Of a stretch of DNA of 64,000 nt, positions 1-8,733 are shown one piece after another. The notes beneath the pieces are model-generated. The model did not search any database. It was given only the letters and a program-made list of their open reading frames with translations, and was not told the origin of the DNA. Source of the DNA: Chloroflexota bacterium (GTDB lineage Bacteria > Chloroflexota > Anaerolineae > 4572-78 > J111); contig BOKF01000005.1 of NCBI GenBank assembly GCA_016860845.1, positions 186,001 through 250,000 of the forward strand. Reading direction: 5' to 3'. Position 1 is the stretch's first letter. Each line of letters opens with the position of its first letter. The translations under genes and the position numbers were made by a program.

Positions 1-109
1 TCCCCATAGCTCAGGGATAAAGGAGGATTTGATAGTTGAGGCAGAGGAGATCCTATGTCCATATTTTTGTTCTCGGCAAGTCACCTTTCCAGATCTTTGG
101 ACTGGAGCG

Positions 110-652
110 TCATTGTCCAACTTTCAAGCCCAGCGCCTGGGTCAGTTGACTCTGAACCACCGGGCTGAGCAGGGCATGAATATTGAGGACAAGGATAAAG
201 CGCCGGTCTACCGTAGCTACGCCGGCCAGGTAAGCCGCCCGGGTAGTGATTTGGCTGGCTAATTCAGCAGGGGCGATGCTCTCTGCTAATTCTAAATCCT
301 CTACTGAAACTTCACGCACGTCTTCCACCGTGTCCACAATCAAGCCCAGGAAATAATCCTGGCCAATCAGGTCTACCAGGATAATGGGGGTGTGCAGGCC
401 GTAAGAGCATGGCGGCAAGTTAAAGCGGCGGCGCAAATCCATAACCGGCACAACTTTGCCATGCAAATTGATAATCCCCTCCATTACATCGGGAATGCCG
501 GGTAGAGGGGTAATCGTAACCATTTCAATTATTCGAGCGACGTTGTTTACGGGCAGGCCATATAATTGCTCGTCCACCTTGAAGAACAGTAAGGCTAAAG
601 TCGCGTTGCTTTTAGTTGTTTTGATTGCCGCTGATTCTGCCTGGCTGGTCAT
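110..652 (-). CDS. CheW-like chemotaxis coupling protein
   Basis: A 180-residue cytosolic protein whose residues from about 18 to 160 form a CheW-like domain. Such domains couple chemoreceptors to the CheA kinase. Recognisable segments are the opening FFKVDEQLYGLPVNNVARI, the MEGIINLHGKVVPVMDLRRRF stretch (IxGxINLRGxxxPVxDL in the family) and LGLIVDTVEDVREV. There is an extra polar N-terminus of about 17 residues. No CheA, MCP or response regulator lies inside the window, so any chemotaxis or signalling operon would continue off the left edge, which is downstream on this strand. The family assignment is firm; the pathway it serves is unknown. Confidence 0.9.
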   Translation of the reverse strand: MTSQAESAAIKTTKSNATLALLFFKVDEQLYGLPVNNVARIIEMVTITPLPGIPDVMEGIINLHGKVVPVMDLRRRFNLPPCSYGLHTPIILVDLIGQDYFLGLIVDTVEDVREVSVEDLELAESIAPAELASQITTRAAYLAGVATVDRRFILVLNIHALLSPVVQSQLTQALGLKVGQ

Positions 653-1189
653 GTCAAGTCGCCTCTTTTAGCCTCAGAACAAATAGGCGAAGACAACAAA
701 TCTATCTTTCCCTGTGACTATTTCGATTATAGGGGATACGATCCCAAATTTACAGAGGCAAAAGTACCGAGAAATATGCCTTATATCTGTTGACAAAAAG
801 TACTTGCCCTTCTGCCCCAAAGTACCCTAAGAACCCCCTCAGAAGTAGCTCTTACAAACTTAAACATCGCGCTCGTTGGCCATTTGTCTGGTCAATGTTG
901 GCCCCAGAGGAGATTTACCTTGCTATCCCCAGGTGATACTAACCGTATCATAAATTGACCCCGTTCGAGTATTTAAACTGGTGGCTGTCTTCATATAATT
1001 ATCCCATTCCACTATTAATACGGCTAATAGGCAGGACTGCAAAAAGATGCTTGAGGTACATCTTTCTATCGTCGAAACAAGGAGATTGCAGTAAACAGTT
1101 TTGAAAGGAGGTGAGCAAGACCAAAACAGAGGGATTGATAGGCGCATGTAAAGCAACGCAAATTTAAGCTAATGAGGAGAAGTTAAAAG
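653..1189. other. Intergenic region between divergent genes
   Basis: A 537-bp gap between the CheW gene, read leftward, and the peptide-binding lipoprotein, read rightward. No convincing gene is seen. A TATAAT box at 994-999 could be the -10 of the rightward gene but has only a poor AT-rich -35. A TTGACA at about 789 has no matching -10. An AGGAGGTGAG stretch near 1106 resembles a ribosome binding site but opens no long frame. The lipoprotein itself has AGGAG at about 1173 before its ATG. Confidence 0.5.
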
Positions 1190-3016
1190 ATGTTGAAAAA
1201 ATCAAATTATTGGTCTATAGTATCGGTCTGGTTATGTCTGATCCTGATGGCTGTTACTGTCGCCTGTACCTCTGCTCCTACCCCGGAACCAGCCGCCCCT
1301 GCCGCCACACCAGAGGCGGCCCAGCCAACGCCCACCGAGGCTCCCACAATGGAAAGCCCTGCGACAGAACAAGCAGCAACCGCAGAAGCGGCGGCAACAG
1401 AACCGGCGACCGAAGAACCGACGGCAACGGAACTGGCGACCGCAGGCGACTTTAAAGGGACCGTTGTTGTCGGGGAGTGGCAAGAACCCAAAGGGTTGAT
1501 TGGCCCTATTTTCTACCAGGCCCATACCTATGCCATCATCTATGCCATGTATTATGCCCCGCTGGCCCTTAACGAGAACGATGAGTTGGTGCCGGAAATG
1601 CTGGAAGAAGTACCAACGTTAGAGAATGGCGGTATTTCTGAGGATGGCAAAACTTATACCCTCAAGTTTAAACCGGGCTTCAAATGGCACGATGGTCCGC
1701 CGGTTACGTCAGCAGACTTCCAGTTTACCTGGGAATTCATCATGAATCCCGATACCAAGGCCCAGACAACGGCTGGGTGGAACAAGATTGAGTCGGTCGA
1801 GACCCCGGATGAACTGACCGCTATCATCCACATGCGCGAGCCTTACGCGCCTTTTGTGCCGACGACCCTGGCTCTGCCGATTCTGCCCAAACATGCCCTG
1901 GAAGGTGTGCCGGACCCTGGCAACAGCGAATTCGCCCGCAATCCCATTGGCAATGGGCCGTTCATGTTCAAGGAGTGGATCCCGGGAGACCGGCTGGTGG
2001 TGGTCGCTAATCCCGATGCGCCGATTCCCGCTAAACTGGAAAGTATCATCTTTAAGTTTGTGCCGGATATTAACACGCTGATTGCGCTGCTGCGCACCGG
2101 CGATGTTGACCTGGGTTACGAGTTGCCGGAGAACCAAATTCCTGAGATGGAGAATATCGAGAATGTTCAGGTTTCGGCTATACCTGGCGTTGCTATTGAA
2201 CGCTACTATTTCAACCTGCGCAACCCCCAGGACCTGACCCAGCCTCATCCCATCTTCTCCGACATCAATGTCCGTAAGGCGCTGAGCATGGGCATGGACC
2301 GCTTTACCGTGGTGGATAAGATTCTCCAGGGTTACGGCCAGGTGGCGGTATCCGAGTTGGATAACACGCCCTGGTTTAATGAGGAGTTAGAGCCTGTTCC
2401 CTACGACCCCGAAGCAGCCCAGCAACTGTTGGACGAGGCCGGCTGGACGGTGGGCGCGGACGGCATCCGCGAGAAGGACGGCCTGCGCTTGAGCTTCAAA
2501 CACTCGATGACCACAGGCGACCCGGTCCGGGAAAATATGCAGGTCTTTTTCCAGCAGAACATGGCCGACATCGGGGCGGAGATGATTATTGACAATTATC
2601 CGGCGGCGACGCTCTACGGCAGTTGCGCCGATAACGGCATCTTCGGTAAAAGCGCCTTCGACATGATGGGCTTCACCAACTTCCCGCCGGGGATTGACAT
2701 CACCGCCGAGTGGTCCGACTTCTTCTTAACCAGCACCATCAAGGACTGCGAGACAAATCCGGCGGGGACTAACTCCTGGGGTTTCTCCGACCCGGCGGTG
2801 GACGAAGCCCTGGAATGCTCGATTACCGAATTGGATCCCGACACGCGGCTTGGTTGTATCAAAGAAGCGCAAAAGCTCATCTACGACCAGTATGTCACGC
2901 TGTACACTTACGACACGCTGAATATCATCGCCTACTCCAACCGGCTGCAAGGGCTTAAGCCGACCGTTTTTGGCTGGCATCACTACAACTACCACGAGTG
3001 GTCGGTGGCTGAGTAA
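1190..3016 (+). CDS. Oligopeptide ABC transporter substrate-binding lipoprotein
   Basis: A 608-residue extracytoplasmic solute-binding protein of the SBP_bac_5 (DppA/OppA) family. It captures peptides or similar ligands for the two permeases that follow. The N-terminus is a lipoprotein signal with lipobox VTVAC, placing the acylated Cys at residue 26. An Ala/Thr/Pro/Glu-rich linker then runs to about residue 90. Family landmarks are the SEDGKTYTLKFKPGFKWHDG stretch and DINVRKALSMGMDR. It is first in a rightward run with 3176, 4147, 5243, 6483 and 7707. No ATP-binding subunit is encoded nearby. Ligand specificity cannot be read from sequence, but the peptidase neighbours suggest peptides. Confidence 0.93.
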   Translation: MLKKSNYWSIVSVWLCLILMAVTVACTSAPTPEPAAPAATPEAAQPTPTEAPTMESPATEQAATAEAAATEPATEEPTATELATAGDFKGTVVVGEWQEPKGLIGPIFYQAHTYAIIYAMYYAPLALNENDELVPEMLEEVPTLENGGISEDGKTYTLKFKPGFKWHDGPPVTSADFQFTWEFIMNPDTKAQTTAGWNKIESVETPDELTAIIHMREPYAPFVPTTLALPILPKHALEGVPDPGNSEFARNPIGNGPFMFKEWIPGDRLVVVANPDAPIPAKLESIIFKFVPDINTLIALLRTGDVDLGYELPENQIPEMENIENVQVSAIPGVAIERYYFNLRNPQDLTQPHPIFSDINVRKALSMGMDRFTVVDKILQGYGQVAVSELDNTPWFNEELEPVPYDPEAAQQLLDEAGWTVGADGIREKDGLRLSFKHSMTTGDPVRENMQVFFQQNMADIGAEMIIDNYPAATLYGSCADNGIFGKSAFDMMGFTNFPPGIDITAEWSDFFLTSTIKDCETNPAGTNSWGFSDPAVDEALECSITELDPDTRLGCIKEAQKLIYDQYVTLYTYDTLNIIAYSNRLQGLKPTVFGWHHYNYHEWSVAE

Positions 3017-3042
3017 GGTTCGCTAAAGTTAGTTGTCACCCA

Positions 3043-3155
3043 TGTCATTTCGAGCGACGCTAGGAGCACCCGAAGGGCATAAACGAGAAATCCCTAAAGC
3101 GTTACTCCCACCTGGTTTCCAGGGATTTCTCGTCACTTCGTTCCTCGAAATGACA
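3043..3155. repeat. Palindromic repeat family A, copy 1
   Basis: An imperfect inverted repeat. The outer arms are TGTCATTTCGAG and CTCGAAATGACA; the inner arms are CGAGAAATCCCT and AGGGATTTCTCG. It sits in the gap between the binding-protein gene and the first permease and ends about 20 bp before the permease start. Other copies are at 15690, 21307 and 38277. Mobility is not shown. Confidence 0.85.
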
Positions 3156-3175
3156 AATTTAGGAACTGAGGTCTT

Positions 3176-4150
3176 ATGGCGCGTTACATTATCCGGCGAA
3201 TTCTAATTTCGATACCGGTCTTGTTGGGGATTACCGTGATCACCTTCTTTCTCCTGCACGCCTCCGGCGACCCAATGGCCGTCTACGCTTCGAATCCCAG
3301 TATCACCGCCGAGGACCTGGCCCGCCTGGAGAAAACGTACGGTTTCGATAAGCCGGTCTATATCCAGTACCTCTACTGGCTGCGCAATATCATAACCGGC
3401 GACTGGGGGCAGTCTTTTCTAACCCATCGCGATGTGTTGGTCATGATTTTAGAGCGCTTGCCCAACACGCTCATCCTGATGGTCACTGCTTTTGTGGTGA
3501 CGGTATTGATTTCAGTGGCGCTGGGCATTTACGCCGCCACCCACAAATATTCGCTCGGCGACTATATTGTCACCACTATTTCCTTCTTTGGCTATTCTAT
3601 GCCCAGCTTCTGGTTCGGGCTGATGCTCATCATCATCTTTGCGGTTAAGTTCAAAGAGTGGGGCTGGCTCTACCTGCCGGCAGCCGGCATGTATCCCATT
3701 CGGGAAGAACCCTCCTTTGTGGAGCTGCTGAAGCACCTGGTTCTACCCGTTGCGGTGTTATCTCTTAATTCCATCGCTCGTTACAGCCGCTACTTACGGT
3801 CGAGCATGCTGGAAGTGTTAAATCAGGATTATGTGCGTACGGCCCATGCCAAGGGATTGGCCGGCCACGTAGTGGTGGGCCGGCATGCCCTCAAGAACGC
3901 CTTCATTCCCCTCCTCACCTTGATCATGCTGGACATTCCTTTTCTGTTTGGCGGCGCCTTGATTGTCGAGCAGGTTTTTGCCTGGCCCGGCATGGGCCGG
4001 ATGTATTGGGAACACGCGGTTTGGGTGGATTATCCGGTGCTGATGGGAATTCTGGTTCTGATCTCGATTCTGGTGGTCCTCTGCAACCTCATCGCCGATA
4101 TTTCCTACGCTTTTATTGACCCGCGTATTCGCCTGCAAACCCAACGATGA
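3176..4150 (+). CDS. Peptide ABC transporter permease, DppB type
   Basis: A 324-residue inner-membrane permease of the DppB/OppB family, forming half of the translocation pore. It shows the family N-terminus (RYIIRRILISIPVLLGITVI) with one TM helix followed by a periplasmic segment, then about five more helices. The cytoplasmic coupling (EAA-type) loop is YVRTAHAKGLAG...NAFIP near residues 222-247. Its last codons overlap the next gene by 4 bp (ATGA), so the two permeases are probably translationally coupled. Family assignment is firm; substrate is inferred from the neighbours. Confidence 0.93.
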   Translation: MARYIIRRILISIPVLLGITVITFFLLHASGDPMAVYASNPSITAEDLARLEKTYGFDKPVYIQYLYWLRNIITGDWGQSFLTHRDVLVMILERLPNTLILMVTAFVVTVLISVALGIYAATHKYSLGDYIVTTISFFGYSMPSFWFGLMLIIIFAVKFKEWGWLYLPAAGMYPIREEPSFVELLKHLVLPVAVLSLNSIARYSRYLRSSMLEVLNQDYVRTAHAKGLAGHVVVGRHALKNAFIPLLTLIMLDIPFLFGGALIVEQVFAWPGMGRMYWEHAVWVDYPVLMGILVLISILVVLCNLIADISYAFIDPRIRLQTQR

Positions 4151-5058
4151 GAGAATTGGGACAAGTTCTGTGGTTAAATCGAAAAGGCATGGTCGCGCGG
4201 GAAAAGAACCCGCCCGGACTCTGGCAGTTGGCCGGACGCCGCTTTCTGCGCCATCGCGCCGGAGTCATCGCCGCGATTGTTTTGCTGTTTATCATCGCCC
4301 TGGTCGCATTGGGGCCGCTTTTCTTTATCTCGCGCGATGCCGCCTTTCGGCCTAACCCCCTGGTCATCAACGAGCCGCCCAATTCCGAGCATTGGTTTGG
4401 AACCGATCAGGTTGGGCGGGACATCCTGGCCCGGATCATTTACGGCGGCCAGATTTCGCTGGCAATCGGCCTGCTGGCTATGGTGGTCTCGATTGTGGTC
4501 GGGGTTTTGTTGGGATCGGTCTCCGGCTATTTCGGCGGCGTTGTGGATGGGGCGATTATGCGCTTCACCGATGCTATGCTGAGCATCCCCGGCATCTTCC
4601 TGATTATCGCCCTGACCGTTTTCCTGGGGGCAACCATCCCGACCATTATCCTGTCTATCGGCTTTCTCAACTGGATGACCATTGCCCGGGTCATGCGCGC
4701 CCTGTTCCTGTCGCTGAAAGAACAGGATTTTGTGATGGCCGCCCGCTGTCTGGGGGTCAAGAATGTGCGCATCATGTGGGGACATATTCTGCCCAACGCC
4801 ATTGCCCCGGTCGTCGTCACCGCCACCCTGACCGTGGGCGAAGCTATCCTCACCGAGACGGCTATCAGCTACCTGGGGATGGGCATCCAACCGCCGATGC
4901 CCAGTTGGGGCAACATGCTCAAAAATGCCCAGGATTTGATCTGGTCGGCTCCTTGGCTGGCTATTTTTCCGGGGGTCATGATTTTTATCACCATTCTGTG
5001 TATCAACTTTATGGGTGACGCTCTGCGGGATGCGCTGGACCCCCATATGCGGCTTTAG
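4147..5058 (+). CDS. Peptide ABC transporter permease, DppC type
   Basis: A 303-residue permease of the DppC/OppC family, the partner of the DppB-like protein with which it overlaps by 4 bp. A polar N-terminus (residues 1-35) precedes the first TM helix. The HWFGTDQVGRDILARIIYGG signature of DppC proteins follows, and the coupling loop is FVMAARCLGVKN...ILPNAIAP. No dppD/dppF ATPase follows, unlike typical dpp operons. The complex must therefore borrow an ATPase encoded elsewhere. Confidence 0.93.
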   Translation: MRELGQVLWLNRKGMVAREKNPPGLWQLAGRRFLRHRAGVIAAIVLLFIIALVALGPLFFISRDAAFRPNPLVINEPPNSEHWFGTDQVGRDILARIIYGGQISLAIGLLAMVVSIVVGVLLGSVSGYFGGVVDGAIMRFTDAMLSIPGIFLIIALTVFLGATIPTIILSIGFLNWMTIARVMRALFLSLKEQDFVMAARCLGVKNVRIMWGHILPNAIAPVVVTATLTVGEAILTETAISYLGMGIQPPMPSWGNMLKNAQDLIWSAPWLAIFPGVMIFITILCINFMGDALRDALDPHMRL

Positions 5059-5100
5059 GCAGTTCCAAGATTTAAATCATCCAATTGTTCTCACCGGCTT

Positions 5101-5169
5101 GATGCGTGATACGTGATGCGTAAGAAATCTTGCCTGGAAACCATCACGCATCACGCATTACGTATCACG
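5101..5169. repeat. Palindromic repeat family B, copy 1
   Basis: An inverted repeat built from tandem GCGTGAT-type units: GTGATACGTGATGCG on the left and CGCATCACGCATTACG on the right. It lies between the second permease and the M24 peptidase. Similar copies occur at 27585 and 57136. The element is not followed by a T-run, so a terminator role is doubtful. Confidence 0.8.
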
Positions 5170-5242
5170 GACTTTGGATAATTACTTTCTTGGAGTTGCC
5201 TTAATCCAGTTTTCGACAACTTTTTGAAAAAGGAACATGCTT

Positions 5243-6430
5243 ATGGACATCTATCAGGAAAAAATGCAGCAGGCGGGTGACCTCCTGGCCGAGTTCAACC
5301 TCGATGCCTGGCTGGTCTTTGTCCGGGAGACGGCTGAACACACCGACCCCGTGATCAAGCTGCTTGGCCCGCTCAATGCGGTTTGGGAAGCCGCCTTTAT
5401 CTTTGGCCGGGGCGGCGAGCGCATTGCGATCAGCGGTGTGGGCGATGACGAAGCCATCCGCCGGTTGAAGCTGTTTGACGAGGTGATTCCCTACACTCAC
5501 AGCATTCGCGATGACCTGATCAAAGTGCTTACCCGCCTCAACCCCAGGTCTATCGGCCTCAATTACAGCCGCAGTGACGTCAGCGCCGATGGGCTGACCT
5601 ATGGCATGTGGCTCAACCTGCAAGCGTACCTCCAGGAGACTCCTTACGCCAACCGGCTGGTCTCGGCGGAAGCATTTGTGGATGCCTGGCGGGGCCGCAA
5701 GACACCCCAGGAGTTGAACTGCATGCGCCAGGCCAACCGGATCGCCATGGAAATTTTCGAAGCCACCGGGCAGTGGCTGCGGCCCGGCCGCTCGGAGCGA
5801 GAAATCTACCAGTTTGTGCATGACCAGGTGCGCCAGCGGGGCGTCGAGACCTCCTGGGAGCGCGACTTCTGCCCCGGCTTGAATGCCGGCCCCCATTCGC
5901 CCTGGGGCCATGTCGGCGCTTCGGACGAAAGAACGGCGCCGGGCTACACCCTGAACATGGATTTTGGGGTCAAAGTAGATGGCTACTGTTCCGATCACCA
6001 GCGGGTCTGGTACTTCTTACGCGAGGGCGAGACCGAGGCTCCAGCAGCAGTCGTGGAGATATTTGATGCCGTTGCGGGCGCCATCCAGGCCGCCGCCGAT
6101 TATGTCCGGCCGGGTCTCGAAGGCTGGGAAGTGGACGCCGTGGCTCGTGGTTATCTGGTGGCTGCGGGCTATCCCGAGTATCCGCACGCGCTCGGGCACT
6201 CCGTTGGCCGCTATGCTCACGACGGCGGGGTTGGCTTTTACCCGCGCTGGGAACGCTACGGGGACAAGCCCTATGGCCGGATTGCCGAGGGACAGGTCTT
6301 CACCCTGGAACTGGGTGTGCGCTCGGAGTTTGGCTACATCAGCCTGGAAGAGGAAATTTTGGTCACGGCTAACGGCTGCAAGTGGTTTAGCCCGCCCCAA
6401 AAGGCGCTGATGCTGGTGCCATATCAATAA
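5243..6430 (+). CDS. M24 family metallopeptidase (Xaa-Pro aminopeptidase-like)
   Basis: A 395-residue pita-bread-fold hydrolase with a creatinase-type N-terminal domain (about 1-150) and a catalytic M24 domain. All five expected metal ligands are visible: two Asp in MDFGVKVDGYCSD, His in LGHSVGRY, and Glu in FTLELG and SLEEE. It probably removes N-terminal residues, often before Pro, from imported peptides. That fits its place behind a peptide importer. An ATG at 5237 exists, but the one at 5243 is 8 bp after AGGA and is preferred. Creatinase-type activity cannot be excluded. Confidence 0.9.
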   Translation: MDIYQEKMQQAGDLLAEFNLDAWLVFVRETAEHTDPVIKLLGPLNAVWEAAFIFGRGGERIAISGVGDDEAIRRLKLFDEVIPYTHSIRDDLIKVLTRLNPRSIGLNYSRSDVSADGLTYGMWLNLQAYLQETPYANRLVSAEAFVDAWRGRKTPQELNCMRQANRIAMEIFEATGQWLRPGRSEREIYQFVHDQVRQRGVETSWERDFCPGLNAGPHSPWGHVGASDERTAPGYTLNMDFGVKVDGYCSDHQRVWYFLREGETEAPAAVVEIFDAVAGAIQAAADYVRPGLEGWEVDAVARGYLVAAGYPEYPHALGHSVGRYAHDGGVGFYPRWERYGDKPYGRIAEGQVFTLELGVRSEFGYISLEEEILVTANGCKWFSPPQKALMLVPYQ

Positions 6431-6434
6431 AAAT

Positions 6435-6466
6435 ATGGAGTGTCAAGGTGCACTTTGACACTCCAT
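6435..6466 (+). terminator. Intergenic hairpin between peptidase and HExxH gene
   Basis: A perfect 12-bp inverted repeat (ATGGAGTGTCAA / TTGACACTCCAT) with an 8-nt loop, 5 bp after the M24 stop codon. It has no T-run; instead the AGAGGAGG ribosome binding site of the next gene follows immediately. It may act as an RNA stability element or a weak attenuator rather than a true terminator. Confidence 0.5.
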
Positions 6467-6482
6467 CAAGAGGAGGTTTTCA

Positions 6483-7694
6483 ATGAAAATTTCAGAAAAA
6501 GCCGCTTTTAATTATGCCCTGCTCTCGTCGCCGGTTGCCCTTTACCCCCGCTCTCTCTTCCAGCGCTTCTTTCCTCTGACCGAGGCCGACTTCAGCCCCG
6601 ATACCCTGACCCGCATCAGCGACACGCTGGCGCGCTACCAGAAACAGGAACGCCAAGCCCAGGGACAGGATCAGGCTTTTCTCCAACTCTTGATCCAGGG
6701 AGCTGGCAGTGCCCTGGACTTCCTTAAAACGACGAATGATTTATCCGGTTTCGATGTAATGGGCACGATTGAAGCTTACTATGATGTCGTCAAGGAGTAT
6801 TACCCTGGCCGGCTGAAGTTAAGCTGGCGTCAGCGTTCGCCCTATGTGGTAGACCAATACCCGGAGCCGGCTCAGGACGCCAACTGGTTCGCCTCATCCA
6901 ATGTGCCGGGCGGGCCGCGGGAGGGCTACCCGGAAGGGGTTTACTACCTGCGCCGCCACATGATGCCCGGCGTGGTCGAAATGGCGACGCTGCACGAAAA
7001 CGTCCACCACCTCGGCCTGGGCAACGACGATGTTCCCGGCGATTACTACCGCTTCTTTGACGAGGGCTGCGCCAATTTCCTGGCCTACCTGGTCTACTAT
7101 CACAAAAATCGCAACCTCCAGCCGATCCAGCTCTATCGCACCTTTTTGCAGGAGATCAATACCGACCTGTACGAGACACCCGCTTTTGACCGGATCATGG
7201 CTTCCCTCATCCACCAGGTTGGGACAGCGGGCCTTTACCGGCTGATTCTGCGCCGGCTCAAGGAAAATGGCACGCAAGTAGATTGGAAAGGGCTGCTCCG
7301 GGCAGTTGCCGCCGGGCAGTTGCAGGTCGAGCCGCTGCCGGACGAGCCAAGCGATGCCGAGTTACCGCCCATCGTTCACGAACTGCAAGAAGGGGCCGAC
7401 AAGATGATCGGCATCATTACCTACCCCGACCGGGTCTTAATGTCGCCCGTAGCCTACCTGGCCTACGACTGGGTCTGCCGGGAAGGAACGCTGGGCGTGG
7501 CCGATTTGCAAGCCGCCTTCCGTTTGTCTGCAGCAGAGGTGGAGGCAGTGATTCAGGAGTTGGGCGGCATCTACTTCTGGACTCACGACAGCGGCCAGCT
7601 CAAACCTTTCCCGCCCCAGCATAACTCTGACTTTTTCCACAACACCGGCCTGATCCGGGCGGCGATCAGTGGAGTTGCGTTAACCGTCGCTTAA
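6483..7694 (+). CDS. Putative HExxH zinc-metallopeptidase-like protein
   Basis: A 403-residue protein of no family I recognise with confidence. It has no signal peptide or TM segment, so it is presumably cytosolic. The sequence HENVH at residues 171-175 is an HExxH zinc motif, and DEGCANF follows about 20 residues later, with Glu194 placed as the third ligand of a gluzincin-type site. Its place between an M24 peptidase and a URO-D-fold protein in a peptide import operon supports a peptidase role, but this is inference. A strong ribosome binding site (AGAGGAGG) precedes the ATG. Confidence 0.7.
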   Translation: MKISEKAAFNYALLSSPVALYPRSLFQRFFPLTEADFSPDTLTRISDTLARYQKQERQAQGQDQAFLQLLIQGAGSALDFLKTTNDLSGFDVMGTIEAYYDVVKEYYPGRLKLSWRQRSPYVVDQYPEPAQDANWFASSNVPGGPREGYPEGVYYLRRHMMPGVVEMATLHENVHHLGLGNDDVPGDYYRFFDEGCANFLAYLVYYHKNRNLQPIQLYRTFLQEINTDLYETPAFDRIMASLIHQVGTAGLYRLILRRLKENGTQVDWKGLLRAVAAGQLQVEPLPDEPSDAELPPIVHELQEGADKMIGIITYPDRVLMSPVAYLAYDWVCREGTLGVADLQAAFRLSAAEVEAVIQELGGIYFWTHDSGQLKPFPPQHNSDFFHNTGLIRAAISGVALTVA

Positions 7695-7706
7695 GGAGTG
7701 TCACCG

Positions 7707-8714
7707 ATGAAACCGATGACCAAATGGGAACGCGTCGAAGCGGCTCTCCACGGAGCCGAGGTGGACCGGGTTCCCTTCACCTTCTGGCGGCACTACGCCG
7801 TGCAGGAATGGTCGCCCAAACGGCTGGCGGAGCTGACCCTGGAGCAATACCGGCGCTTTGACCTTGACCTGATCAAGCTCACCCCGACGGGTATCTACCC
7901 CATCCAGGATTGGGGGCCGACCATTCGCTTCAGCCGCGACGATACGGTCCACCCGGCCTGGGTTGAGGCCGCCGTAACTTCGGCGGACGAGTGGGACACC
8001 CTGCCCCGCCTGGATGTGACCACCGGCGCGCTGGGCCGGGAGCTGGAAGCGATACGCTACTTGATGGCCGGCCTTGACGAGGATGTGCCGGTCGTCACGA
8101 CCCTCTACAGCCCGCTGACCATCGCCGCCATGTTGTGCTGGACCTCGGCCTCGCGCGACCGGATTGTCCACGATTTGCGCGAAGCGCCGCAAAAGGTGCA
8201 TGCCGGGCTGGCCGTTATCCGTGAGGTGGTGCGGGAGTACGCCGCGGCCTGTCTGGAAGCGGGCGTCTCCGGGATTTTCCTGGCCACCCAGATGGCTAAC
8301 TTTGACACCCTGACCGCGGCAGAGTACGAGGAATTCGGCGCGGCGTATGACCTGCCGGTGCTGGAGGCGGTGCTTGGTAAATCGCGGCTGACGATCCTGC
8401 ACGTCTGCCGGCAAAATATCATGTTCGAGCGCATGGCCGATTATCCGGTAGACGCCCTGAACTGGGCTGACCGGGCCAGCAGCGGTCCCAATTTGGCCCA
8501 GGCCCGCCAGATGACCGGTAAAGCACTGGCTGGCGGGCTGGCCGTCGAAACCTTGCGTTATGGAACGGAGGCGGAGGTCACAGCCGAGGTGCGTGATGCG
8601 ATTGAGCAGACCGGCGGCAGGGGGTTCATTCTGACCCCGGGCTGCACCATAGATGCTCGCAGCCCGGAGGCGAATTTACAGGCGGCGCGGCGGGCCGTCG
8701 AATCAGATGTTTAG
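7707..8714 (+). CDS. URO-D-fold protein (uroporphyrinogen decarboxylase family)
   Basis: A 335-residue TIM-barrel protein of the URO-D superfamily. This superfamily includes heme-pathway decarboxylases and many corrinoid methyltransferases. It opens with MTKWERVEAALHGAEVDRVPFTFWRHY and ends with a GRGFILTPGCTIDARSPEANL stretch typical of the methyltransferase-like branch. No other heme or corrinoid gene is nearby, so its role in this peptide-utilisation cluster is unclear. GGAG lies 8 bp before the ATG at 7707, which is preferred over a GTG at 7698. It converges with the next gene across 19 bp. Confidence 0.85.
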   Translation: MKPMTKWERVEAALHGAEVDRVPFTFWRHYAVQEWSPKRLAELTLEQYRRFDLDLIKLTPTGIYPIQDWGPTIRFSRDDTVHPAWVEAAVTSADEWDTLPRLDVTTGALGRELEAIRYLMAGLDEDVPVVTTLYSPLTIAAMLCWTSASRDRIVHDLREAPQKVHAGLAVIREVVREYAAACLEAGVSGIFLATQMANFDTLTAAEYEEFGAAYDLPVLEAVLGKSRLTILHVCRQNIMFERMADYPVDALNWADRASSGPNLAQARQMTGKALAGGLAVETLRYGTEAEVTAEVRDAIEQTGGRGFILTPGCTIDARSPEANLQAARRAVESDV

Positions 8715-8733
8715 TCTCTGAGCGCAATCTTTT

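Noticed and set aside
1..62. Start of a minus-strand gene running off the left edge (ATG at 62)
   Set aside because: Only about 20 open codons of unusual composition (Ser, Leu and Pro rich) with no well-spaced ribosome binding site. It cannot be supported.
4174..5046. Long antisense frame opposite the DppC permease
   Set aside because: Its composition (rich in Gly, Gln, Arg and His) is that of a shadow of the real gene; there is no ribosome binding site or recognisable domain.
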